Shown here piece by piece: positions 52,610 through 59,706 of a stretch of 64,000 nt of DNA (the stretch's first letter is position 1; each line of letters starts with the position of its first letter). Source of the DNA: JABGPL01 sp964387885. GTDB lineage: Bacteria; Electryoneota; AABM5-125-24; Hatepunaeales; Hatepunaeaceae. Below the pieces are notes generated by a model. That model saw only the letters and a list, made by a program, of their open reading frames with translations. It searched no databases and was not told where the DNA came from. The stretch spans positions 15,649 through 79,648 of the forward strand of contig CAYLYZ010000010.1 of assembly GCA_964387885.1 (NCBI GenBank). Direction: 5' to 3'. The translations under genes were made by a program, and so were the position numbers.

Positions 52610-54157
52610 TTGAAACAGAAATTATTTAACAAACTGCCCTTGATAGCAGTACTGCTCCTGTTTGGTATTTCAAACGCAGCGGTACTTCCCGGATATTACG
52701 AGATAGGATCATCTCCAGATCCGGAAGGAAGACTGCCGTCAAATTCAATAATTGATATTATTCCCCAGGATGGAACATTATGGATGGGAACCGGGCGTGG
52801 TATTGCTCAATTTTATCTTGATGGTCAGGGGTGGTTTAATATCAGAAGTGGTGATATTATTGGAACCGGTGGAATTTCAGCCTTAACCGTAACCGATTCA
52901 ATAATCTGGGCAGCTACGGCATTCAGCGAAAGAACAAGTGCAGGAACATTGCCTGCTGGCGGTGGTGTAGGTTTCTCGCGTAACGGGGGAGAGGATTGGG
53001 AATGGATGCCTCAACCTGTAGATCCTGTTGATACCGAAGGCTACGATCCAACCACAACTAACGTCCAGAATGTAACTTATGATATCGCACTTTCGCAGGA
53101 AGCCGCCTGGATAGCAAGCTGGGGTGGAGGACTGCGACGGCTACCTTATGGTAGTGATGAATGGGAGTTGGTTACAGTTGATGGGCAGTCTTTCGGGGCA
53201 TTAAATAATCTTGCCCATAGAGGTTTCAGTGTAATATATATTAAGGACGCTCTTTGGGTCGGTACGGCTGCCGGCATAAGCAGGTCGGTAGATGAAGGTT
53301 TGAATTGGGACACCTTTGCTTTTCATGAGGATCCCGGTCATATTTCAGGCAATTTTGTGACCGCACTTTCTGCCCAAGAATCCCCAATAATACCGGACCA
53401 CTTTAACATCTGGGCAGCAACCTGGAAGGCAAATGGCATTAAGGAATACTACGGTTTGTCAGTAACTGAAGACGATGGAGCAACCTGGCGAATCGCTCTT
53501 TCAGATTCAACCGAACTGCAAACCGGTGATTTCTTGATTGATCAATATGGTCCCCTGCACGTTCACAACATCGGCTTCAGCGGAGATAGCACTGTTTATG
53601 CTGCTGCAGATCGTGCACTGTGGTTCAGTCACGATCTCGGTTACACCTGGGCTCCGCTGGAAGAAATTTACGATCCTGCAACCGGTGAGTTACTGAAGTA
53701 TGTTGATTTCTTCTCAGCTGTTTGGGAAGAAACCAGTGATGCTCTCTGGGTTGGGACAAATGCCGGTTTGGCGGAAGGCAGGTTTAACGATAACACCGGT
53801 ACTTTCTCCTGGCGTATTCACCGATCCTTTAAGCCTGCAGGGGTAGATGGTACACCAGATACTTACGCCTATCCAAGCCCTTTCTCGCCGAAAAGAGGAC
53901 AACTCACTCGTTTTCAGGTTCCTGCCTCATCCGCCGTACAAGCAGATGTAAAAATCATGAATTTCAATATGGAACCTGTCTGGAGCTCCGGATCAGTCTT
54001 ACTTCCGGGTGGTGGTACAGATGAGATGTCCGGATATGGAGCTGTTCAGTGGGACGGAAAGGACAGTGATGGAACACTTGTCGCAAACGGTGTTTATTTC
54101 TATCGGGTGAAAGTTGGCAGTAATACCTGGTGGGGAAAAGTTATGGTTCTTGATTAG
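52610..54157 (+). CDS. Secreted beta-propeller protein with FlgD-like C-terminal Ig domain
   Basis: The 515-residue protein starts at TTG 52610, nine bases after the preceding stop. A signal peptide (about 1-23) leads to repeated blade-like units ('DGTLWMGTGRGIAQFYLDGQ', 'KDALWVGTAAGISRSVDEGL', 'SDALWVGTNAGLAEGRF') as in two-component-regulator or sialidase-like propellers. The C-terminal domain 'VQADVKIMNFNMEPVW' to 'GVYFYRVKVGSNTWWGKVMV' is a FlgD-like Ig fold, often used by FCB bacteria as a T9SS-type terminal domain. It is probably exported and may pair with the lipoprotein encoded upstream and the barrels downstream. Confidence 0.8.
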   Translation: MKQKLFNKLPLIAVLLLFGISNAAVLPGYYEIGSSPDPEGRLPSNSIIDIIPQDGTLWMGTGRGIAQFYLDGQGWFNIRSGDIIGTGGISALTVTDSIIWAATAFSERTSAGTLPAGGGVGFSRNGGEDWEWMPQPVDPVDTEGYDPTTTNVQNVTYDIALSQEAAWIASWGGGLRRLPYGSDEWELVTVDGQSFGALNNLAHRGFSVIYIKDALWVGTAAGISRSVDEGLNWDTFAFHEDPGHISGNFVTALSAQESPIIPDHFNIWAATWKANGIKEYYGLSVTEDDGATWRIALSDSTELQTGDFLIDQYGPLHVHNIGFSGDSTVYAAADRALWFSHDLGYTWAPLEEIYDPATGELLKYVDFFSAVWEETSDALWVGTNAGLAEGRFNDNTGTFSWRIHRSFKPAGVDGTPDTYAYPSPFSPKRGQLTRFQVPASSAVQADVKIMNFNMEPVWSSGSVLLPGGGTDEMSGYGAVQWDGKDSDGTLVANGVYFYRVKVGSNTWWGKVMVLD

Positions 54158-54163
54158 AACACA

Positions 54164-54202
54164 AATTTGTGTCGTCAGGTGTCCCACCTGATGACACAAA
54201 TT
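54164..54202. repeat. 18-bp inverted repeat past the propeller gene
   Basis: The left arm 'aatttgtgtcgtcaggtg' and the right arm 'cacctgatgacacaaatt' pair along all 18 positions with one G-T, around a 3-base loop 'tcc'. It begins 6 bases after the stop codon, so it may stabilise or end the transcript. Its core 'gtcaggtg...cacctgac' is also the end motif of the MITE-like units, and a 73-bp repeat follows directly. Confidence 0.7.
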
Positions 54203-54208
54203 GGCAAA

Positions 54209-54281
54209 CGCGCTGACAGACGCCCTCGTCTGCCAGTTAAGTCGTTGTTATTACTGTCACACGAGGGCGTGTGACAGCGCG
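54209..54281 (+). repeat. 73-bp bistable double-hairpin repeat, copy B
   Basis: This copy has the same geometry as at 15547-15619: first hairpin 'ctgacaga-cgccctcg-tctgccag' (one mismatch), second 'tcacacg-aggg-cgtgtga'. The outer 20-base ends pair with only two mismatches in the alternative long fold. It sits between the propeller gene and the porV-like gene, 63 bases upstream of that gene's ATG. Confidence 0.82.
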
Positions 54282-54343
54282 AAAAGACATTCTCGGACAA
54301 GTTACCTTAATCTTATCCGTTAATGCACATAAAAGAGGACAGA

Positions 54344-55375
54344 ATGCTTTCAATATATAAAATCTTTCGTCTTGTTGTTCTTCTGTTGATCGGAACGTTC
54401 ATGCTAAGCCCGAGCATAAATGCAAAACAATTGGGTGGTCAAGCGGGTCATTTCCTCAGGATGGGACTTGGTGCAGACCGTGTTGGTATGGGGGGAGTTG
54501 GTGTAGCAATGGCATCAAGCGGAGCAAACTGGTATTACAATCCGGCAGCAGTACCGTATCAAAAGTCGAAAACAGCCGTTGTAAGTTACCGGAAATTATC
54601 TCTCGACAGAAGCCTGATGTATGCTGGATTTTCGCTGCCCCTTCAACCGGAAATGAGTCGCTTGCGATCTAAACACGACGTACGTCAGACAAAAGCCGGG
54701 CTTGCGTTCGGGATAATGCGTGCGGGAATTAGCGACATTGAGGGTCGAGACTCAAATGGAGAGGTCTACGAAACTTTTACCTGGTCGGATAACCTCTTTC
54801 ATGGATCTTTCTCACTGATGCCTTATGATATGCTGGCAATTGGAGTCTCGATTAAATGGATGATGAATGCAGTCCCGAAGGTTAAAGAAGACGATAAGAC
54901 ACTCTTCTCCAATGGACTTGGAGTCGATCTGGGACTGCAGGTTGTACCTCTTAGCAATCTTAGGTTCGGATTTCAAATCCGAGACCTCGGGAGTAAAATC
55001 AAGTGGGAAACTTCTGATGTCTGGGGTGATGATTCAGGTGAGAAAGACGACGTTTTACCTACTCAGCTTAGATTAGGTGCGGCATGGGATCCAATTTGGG
55101 ATTTGACAATTGCTTCAGATATTGTAGTATATCCTCAAATTATTGGTGATGACTACGATGCACTTCAGACTCTAATCGGAGTCGAATATCGTCAGGTTTA
55201 CTTCAACGATAATCAAGTAGCCTTCAGGGCTGGTTATCAGGGATTTGCCCCGACCTTCGGATTTGGACTGGATATGCTGATCCGACACATCAATGTCGAA
55301 TTGGACTATGCATTTCTGCTGGAAAGAGAATCTTCCGATGGGGCACATGTGTTGACATGGATTTTTGGATTTTGA
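54344..55375 (+). CDS. PorV/PorQ-like outer-membrane protein
   Basis: The product has 343 residues from ATG 54344, chosen because 'agagg' lies five bases before it; an in-frame ATG at 54323 lacks such a site. The signal peptide ends at about 'SPSINA'. The family motif is 'GADRVGMGGVGVAMASSGAN' then 'WYYNPAAVPY'. Barrel strands run to the end ('HVLTWIFGF'). It shows the same pattern as the next gene, so they may be paralogues that work together. Both probably support surface display of the proteins encoded upstream. Confidence 0.78.
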   Translation: MLSIYKIFRLVVLLLIGTFMLSPSINAKQLGGQAGHFLRMGLGADRVGMGGVGVAMASSGANWYYNPAAVPYQKSKTAVVSYRKLSLDRSLMYAGFSLPLQPEMSRLRSKHDVRQTKAGLAFGIMRAGISDIEGRDSNGEVYETFTWSDNLFHGSFSLMPYDMLAIGVSIKWMMNAVPKVKEDDKTLFSNGLGVDLGLQVVPLSNLRFGFQIRDLGSKIKWETSDVWGDDSGEKDDVLPTQLRLGAAWDPIWDLTIASDIVVYPQIIGDDYDALQTLIGVEYRQVYFNDNQVAFRAGYQGFAPTFGFGLDMLIRHINVELDYAFLLERESSDGAHVLTWIFGF

Positions 55376-55383
55376 GGAAAAAT

Positions 55384-56262
55384 ATGAATTCGATTAGAGT
55401 TCTGGTAATCTGCATATTACTGATCGGGCTTGGAAGTGTGGATTCCAACGCTGCGACAGGATGGACTTTTATGTCTATTCCCAATGGCACCCGCGAAATC
55501 TCTATGGGCGAGACCGGAGTCAGCCATTCGCGTGATGCTTCTGCTGCCTGGTGGAATCCGGCTCACATAGGGCAAAGTCATACTGGTTTCTGGTTCCAGG
55601 GATTCAAATGGCGTGAGGATGCAAGCGGAAGCTTTGGGGGTGCTCATTTGAAAACGGATTGGGGAGGTATTGCAGCCTATTATATGAATCATGGTGATCC
55701 CAATTACGAAGTTCGGGACAGACCTGGTCCTCCACAGGGAGAATTCACCCTGAGGCAGGTAGTACTCGGTGCGGGAATTGCCTATCATCCAGTGAAAAAA
55801 CTCTCTCTGGGAGTTGTATACAAAGGCGGATACGAAGATATTTTCGGAGACAGGCTTGATGTCTGGAATATCTTTGATCTGGGTATTCTGCTCAAAACCG
55901 AAGACTTCAATTATGGATTTTCAATTGCAAATGCCGGTTTTGATAATCCGGGAGATGACGCTTATCCAACAACTTATCGACTCGGGATGTCCAAAGACTA
56001 CAAAGTTGGTCCTGTTGAATTATTAGTTGCGATTGACGGGATTGCTGAAAAAGAAGAACATAAGTATTACCATTTTGGACTGGAAAGTAACTGGTCTGAC
56101 CGAATATTCGTCAGAGTCGGTTACATGGCAGGTCATGAAAGCCGTAATTTCAGCGGTGGATTGGGATTCATATACAACCAATTCAACGCCGACTTTGCAA
56201 TAACGCCTTTTGAAAATGATCTTGGAACCACCTGGCGGGTAGGATTTGGCATGAAGATTTAG
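55384..56262 (+). CDS. PorV/PorQ-like outer-membrane protein (second of the pair)
   Basis: The protein has 292 residues from ATG 55384, eight bases after the upstream stop, with 'gagg' in that gap. The signal peptide ends near 'SVDSNA'. The family motif appears as 'GTREISMGETGVSHSRDASA' and 'AWWNPAHIG', followed by amphipathic strands and the terminal 'TTWRVGFGMKI'. It is the last gene of a plus-strand surface unit and is followed 33 bases later by a clear terminator. Confidence 0.78.
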   Translation: MNSIRVLVICILLIGLGSVDSNAATGWTFMSIPNGTREISMGETGVSHSRDASAAWWNPAHIGQSHTGFWFQGFKWREDASGSFGGAHLKTDWGGIAAYYMNHGDPNYEVRDRPGPPQGEFTLRQVVLGAGIAYHPVKKLSLGVVYKGGYEDIFGDRLDVWNIFDLGILLKTEDFNYGFSIANAGFDNPGDDAYPTTYRLGMSKDYKVGPVELLVAIDGIAEKEEHKYYHFGLESNWSDRIFVRVGYMAGHESRNFSGGLGFIYNQFNADFAITPFENDLGTTWRVGFGMKI

Positions 56263-56295
56263 ACAGATTCGATACATAATAAATCATCTTCCGAG

Positions 56296-56323
56296 AGGCA
56301 CGAGCAATCGTGCCTTTCTCTTT
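56296..56323 (+). terminator. Intrinsic terminator after the porV-like pair
   Basis: 'aggcacga-gcaa-tcgtgcct' gives a perfect 8-bp GC-rich stem with a 4-base loop, followed by 'ttctcttt'. It sits 33 bases past the stop and is the best canonical terminator in the window. Confidence 0.85.
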
Positions 56324-56372
56324 AAAACCGTTGCTTAAAAGTAATTTCGTATTTATGAAGTAATTGCTTAAG

Positions 56373-56416
56373 TTCTCGTAGGGCTGATCCCCGATCGGGG
56401 ATCAGCCCTACGAGAA
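56373..56416. repeat. 44-bp perfect palindrome
   Basis: The sequence from 'ttctcgtagggctgatcccc' through the centre 'ga|tc' to 'cctacgagaa' is self-complementary at every position (centre between 56394 and 56395). A stem without a loop would form a cruciform or a dimeric site. It is located in the convergent gap and may act as an end-of-transcript or chromosome-organising element. It resembles dispersed 'gtagggctgatcccc' repeats, but no second copy lies in this window. Confidence 0.85.
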
Positions 56417-56438
56417 AACACTTAGTTACTGCCTGATT

Positions 56439-56498
56439 TCAAGCGAAGCGTAATCTGGCAGTTTACATTCACTTCGTTCATTTGAAAACAGCCAGAAA
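56439..56498 (-). repeat. Reverse copy of the 64-bp repeat
   Basis: 'cctgatttcaagcgaagcg' and 'taatctggcag' match the hairpin of the tandem units at 12011-12138 on the other strand, and 'acttcgtt' corresponds to 'aacgaagt'. Confidence 0.65.
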
Positions 56499-56587
56499 CG
56501 TCAAATTTATGCGAAAATACTTTTGAGCTGTGTTATAGAAGGTGCGTATAATCTCTGTTTATCAATAAAGTCGCTGTTAATTCGGGA

Positions 56588-56648
56588 GGTGTCAAGTGTC
56601 CTCACTCTGTCCCTAATTTGTTGTTTTCTTGTGAGGGCACCTGACACC
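56588..56648. repeat. Inverted repeat with 18-base arms (MITE-end type)
   Basis: The left arm 'ggtgtcaagtgtcctcac' (56588-56605) pairs with the right arm 'gtgagggcacctgacacc' (56631-56648) with one mismatch and one G-T. The arms share the 'GTGTCAGGTG' ends of the MITE-like units but enclose only 25 bases, so this may be a deletion derivative. Confidence 0.6.
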
Positions 56649-56672
56649 ACTTTAATGTCTGAATGTACTAAA

Positions 56673-56745
56673 CTGGCTGGCAGACGCCCTCGTCTGCCAG
56701 TTAAGTTGTTGTTATTGCTATCACACGAGGGCGTGTGACAGCGCG
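56673..56745 (+). repeat. 73-bp bistable double-hairpin repeat, copy C
   Basis: The first hairpin 'ctggcaga-cgccctcg-tctgccag' is perfect here and the second is again 'tcacacg-aggg-cgtgtga'. The outer end differs at the left ('ctggctg' instead of 'cgcgctg'). It lies 32 bases from the stop codon of the minus-strand DUF1015 gene. Confidence 0.8.
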
Positions 56746-56776
56746 GATCCTGGTGGCGTGTGCTACTGTTCTAACA

Positions 56777-58126
56777 TTAATCCGCCTCGTACATCGAGAG
56801 ACCCATACTCTTGTCAATGTTCATTTTCATCATAACCATACCCGTCAGGAGTTTCGGGAAGAAATCAGTAGATTTCTGCGGCATTCTCTCACCGGCAGAG
56901 GCCACTTCACTAACCTGACTCACTCGAGTTGCGTTAATCAGAAAGACCGCCTGGATTCCATCATTGCCAAGTGTTGCTAACGCTTCAGCGCGGCCACGAA
57001 CGTAGCGAACATTGGTTTCCTTTTCAAGAGCCTCAGCACCAATTCCGAGAAGTTTATCGAGTAATGCTGTGTGCAAAACTGTGACATCAAGCTTGCACCA
57101 GGCTTCGCAGTGAGCATCACCGACCAATTGATCCATCAACCCGGGGTCCTTCAGTGTCAGGAGCTTAAGTCCATCCATACCCACGGCTCCGAAACCAAAA
57201 ACCATCTTTCCAGTTTCATTAGCCTCATCCATTGCAGCGCTCAGCGATTCCAGATCCGAAAAATCTGACACATCGAAATTACCGGAAGCCTTCTTCAGGA
57301 ATTTTTCAGGTTTGAAATTATCTAAAGAGTGGACAACGCGATGGGTTGGAAGAACTGACAGCCCCGGATCGTGCATATTCACCATCGTCATCATTCGATG
57401 GGTAAAAGTTTCACTGTCAACGGGAGCCCATTTACGATCCTTGCAGTAGTTCATATAGTTAACTGCTGTTTCAAAACGGTGGTGACCGTCTGCAATAAAC
57501 AGCTCAAGATCCTCAAAGACCTCAGCGATGTCAGAAACCGCTCCCGGACGTGAAATCCGAAAGAGCTTGTGGGTTGCACCGAAATCATCTCTGACTGTCA
57601 TAAGCGGTTGAGCATCGATCAGTTCCTGATCGATGATGTTGTTAATCTTCTGTTCAGCATCGTTATAGAGCATAAAAATCTGGCCATCATTGGCTTCGGT
57701 AGCTTTCATCAGCTTCAGCCGGTCGGCTTTGGGTCCCGAATGTGTGTGTTCATGTGCCTTAACTTCGGCTTTTTCATCATCGAGGTCAACCAGGGCAATT
57801 AGTCCTTTACGGACAAACGGTTTACCTTCGACTTCATATTCCTGAAAATAGGGATATATTGCAGGTCCCGGTTCACGTGTCAGTACCCGGTCTTCAATCC
57901 AGTCTTCCCAGCACCTGGCTGCTCTTGTATAGACATTATCATTGCCGGTATCCGCTGGTGTAGGAACACCTTTGATTATGCGGACGACATTGTATTCACT
58001 ACGCTGGTGGTATTCATCACGCAGTTCATCTCCAATCTGATCATAAGGTTGAGCTACAACCGTATTCAGGTTTCCTGCCATCATTTTATTAAAACGGTAC
58101 CCCCTGAATGCTGCAATCTTAGCCAT
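56777..58126 (-). CDS. DUF1015 family protein
   Basis: The 449-residue protein has a strong ribosome site ('aggag') and the characteristic segments 'AAFRGYRFNKM', 'VVAQPYDQIGDELRDEYH', 'HEHTHSGPKADRLKLMKATE' and 'LFIADGHHRFETAVNYMNYC'. DUF1015 proteins are widespread; some are compared with the serine kinase SbnI, but function is not settled for most. The gene stands alone between repeat-rich gaps and is transcribed toward the porV-like cluster. Confidence 0.9.
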   Translation of the reverse strand: MAKIAAFRGYRFNKMMAGNLNTVVAQPYDQIGDELRDEYHQRSEYNVVRIIKGVPTPADTGNDNVYTRAARCWEDWIEDRVLTREPGPAIYPYFQEYEVEGKPFVRKGLIALVDLDDEKAEVKAHEHTHSGPKADRLKLMKATEANDGQIFMLYNDAEQKINNIIDQELIDAQPLMTVRDDFGATHKLFRISRPGAVSDIAEVFEDLELFIADGHHRFETAVNYMNYCKDRKWAPVDSETFTHRMMTMVNMHDPGLSVLPTHRVVHSLDNFKPEKFLKKASGNFDVSDFSDLESLSAAMDEANETGKMVFGFGAVGMDGLKLLTLKDPGLMDQLVGDAHCEAWCKLDVTVLHTALLDKLLGIGAEALEKETNVRYVRGRAEALATLGNDGIQAVFLINATRVSQVSEVASAGERMPQKSTDFFPKLLTGMVMMKMNIDKSMGLSMYEAD

Positions 58127-58178
58127 TTCTCACTCCTGAAGTATTTTAAGTTTGTATGTTGAATTTAACTTTAATTAA

Positions 58179-58207
58179 TGCGCTGGCAGACGCCCTCGTC
58201 TGCCAGA
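58179..58207 (+). repeat. Half copy of the 73-bp repeat (first hairpin only)
   Basis: 'gcgctggcagacgccctcg' followed by 'tctgccag' gives the perfect first hairpin. The second hairpin is missing, and a MITE-like end begins 11 bases later, which may have replaced it. Confidence 0.7.
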
Positions 58208-58217
58208 TAAGGACGTT

Positions 58218-58417
58218 GAGTGGTGTCAGATGTCCCGGAGTTCTCTGAAATATTTAATTCTCGTGAAAGCACGTATTTCCTTTGAAAATAGCGTCTAAAT
58301 CTCCCCCCCGCTTGCGGGGGGGAACTAAAGGGGGGGTGAAAAATCAAACTATCTTCATTGTGCGTGGTGCTGCTCACTAAATGAATATTCCAAAGGTCGC
58401 ATCATCACCTGACACGA
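58218..58417. repeat. MITE-like unit, second copy
   Basis: The left end 'gagtggtgtcagatgtcccg' plus 'ttctctgaaatatt' is matched by the right end, which on the opposite strand reads 'gtgtcaggtgatgatgcga' plus 'cctttggaatattc'. The size matches the unit at 11739-11942 while the interior differs: it contains the GC stem 'ccccccgc-tt-gcgggggg' and 'aaaggggggg'. It lies between the divergent DUF1015 and ZIP genes. Confidence 0.55.
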
Positions 58418-58600
58418 AATCAATGAATATTACCTTTCAAATTTAAGATAGATAAAAGTTTATTCCCGAACAATACTTTTAGCTTGTAGAAATCATTTCA
58501 ACTGCAATTCAATCGCAAACATATTGGATAATCCCTACGTTTCACTATTAGGAAAGATTACTATTAACGACAACTTTAACTTGAAAGTACCGGAGTTATA

Positions 58601-59413
58601 ATGATAACGTTTTTCGAGCAGTTTAATCCCGTAGTTCAAACTTTGATGGGAACCGGTTTTACATGGTTCATGACTGCCCTTGGTGCGGGGATTGTTTTTT
58701 TTACAAGCCGGTTCAACCAGAAATTCCTGGACGGCATGCTCGGCTTTGCCGCAGGAGTAATGATCGCAGCCAGTTTCTGGTCTCTGTTATCCCCTGCCAT
58801 TGCAATGTCAGAAGGAGGGCCTCTCCCGGTGTGGGTACCGGCAGTGGTAGGTTTTCTGCTTGGTGGAGTATTCCTGAGGATAACGGATAAAGTACTACCT
58901 CACCTTCATCTCGGTGGATCCGTCGATGAAGCAGAGGGCATGAAAACCAACTGGCACAAAACAACCCTACTCGTTCTCGCCATAACCCTCCATAATATAC
59001 CTGAAGGATTAGCAATCGGAGTTGCATTCGGAGCGGTCGCTGCCGGACTTGATTCAGCAACGCTACCCGGAGCAGTAGCTCTCGCAATCGGTATCGGTAT
59101 CCAGAACTTCCCGGAGGGCACTGCGGTTTCAATGCCCCTCCGTCGCGAGGGAATGTCCCGCCTGAAGAGTTTCTGGTACGGTCAGATATCAGGCTTGCCC
59201 GAACCAATAGCCGGAGTTATTGGTGCGGTGATAGTCCTGTCATCGAGAGCTATCCTTCCCTATGCTTTAGCCTTTGCAGCCGGTGCGATGATTTTCGTAG
59301 TCATAGAAGAAGTAATCCCGGAAGCCCAGCGAAACGGAAACAATGATATAGCAACAGCCGGAGGTATGATCGGATTTGCAGTTATGATGACGTTGGATGT
59401 TGCTCTGGGTTGA
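58601..59413 (+). CDS. ZIP family metal transporter
   Basis: The 270-residue protein has about eight membrane helices and the ZIP signatures 'LAITLHNIPEGLAIGVAFGA' in helix IV and 'GIQNFPEGTAVSMPL' in helix V, holding the metal-binding His, Asn and Glu. A cytoplasmic loop contains 'VLPHLHLGG'. ZIP proteins import zinc, iron or manganese into the cytoplasm; GufA-like members of this kind are common in bacteria. The start has 'ggag' upstream. It is monocistronic and followed by a stem with a T-run. Confidence 0.95.
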   Translation: MITFFEQFNPVVQTLMGTGFTWFMTALGAGIVFFTSRFNQKFLDGMLGFAAGVMIAASFWSLLSPAIAMSEGGPLPVWVPAVVGFLLGGVFLRITDKVLPHLHLGGSVDEAEGMKTNWHKTTLLVLAITLHNIPEGLAIGVAFGAVAAGLDSATLPGAVALAIGIGIQNFPEGTAVSMPLRREGMSRLKSFWYGQISGLPEPIAGVIGAVIVLSSRAILPYALAFAAGAMIFVVIEEVIPEAQRNGNNDIATAGGMIGFAVMMTLDVALG

Positions 59414-59466
59414 GCAAATTTATGACCGGGGAGGACGTCCATTCGTGTACGTCGGATTTGTGGGAG

Positions 59467-59490
59467 GACGGACATTCCTGTCCGTCTTTT
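59467..59490 (+). terminator. Candidate terminator of the ZIP gene
   Basis: 'gacggaca-ttcc-tgtccgtc' is a perfect 8-bp stem followed by 'tttt', 54 bases past the stop. The hairpin belongs to a dispersed family (another at 22239-22258), so it may have been co-opted. Confidence 0.6.
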
Positions 59491-59706
59491 ACCAGAAATA
59501 TCATTTTCTGATGACAGTCACCTAACCGATTAGATCTTGATCTGAATTTACCCGTTGAATAGAAACACATTAAAATGAATCTATAAAGAATCTGAACATG
59601 TTGATTATCTAATAATTAGAAATACCCTAAACAAATACTCTTGACTTTCGAGCTTTGAATCAATAACTTTTAAATATAACCAGGTTTATTTACTTGGAGT
59701 ATTGCC

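Larger units (their letters stand above)
56263..56776. other. Convergent intergenic region, repeat-rich
   Basis: This region of 514 bases between convergent genes holds a terminator, a 44-bp perfect palindrome, a reverse copy of the 64-bp repeat, a long inverted repeat and a 73-bp repeat. No gene was recognised. The open frame 56523-56738 reads through repeats. Confidence 0.7.
58127..58600. other. Divergent intergenic region with repeats
   Basis: This region of 474 bases contains a half copy of the 73-bp repeat, a MITE-like unit, and an AT-rich segment before the ZIP gene that should carry its promoter. No gene was found. Confidence 0.65.
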
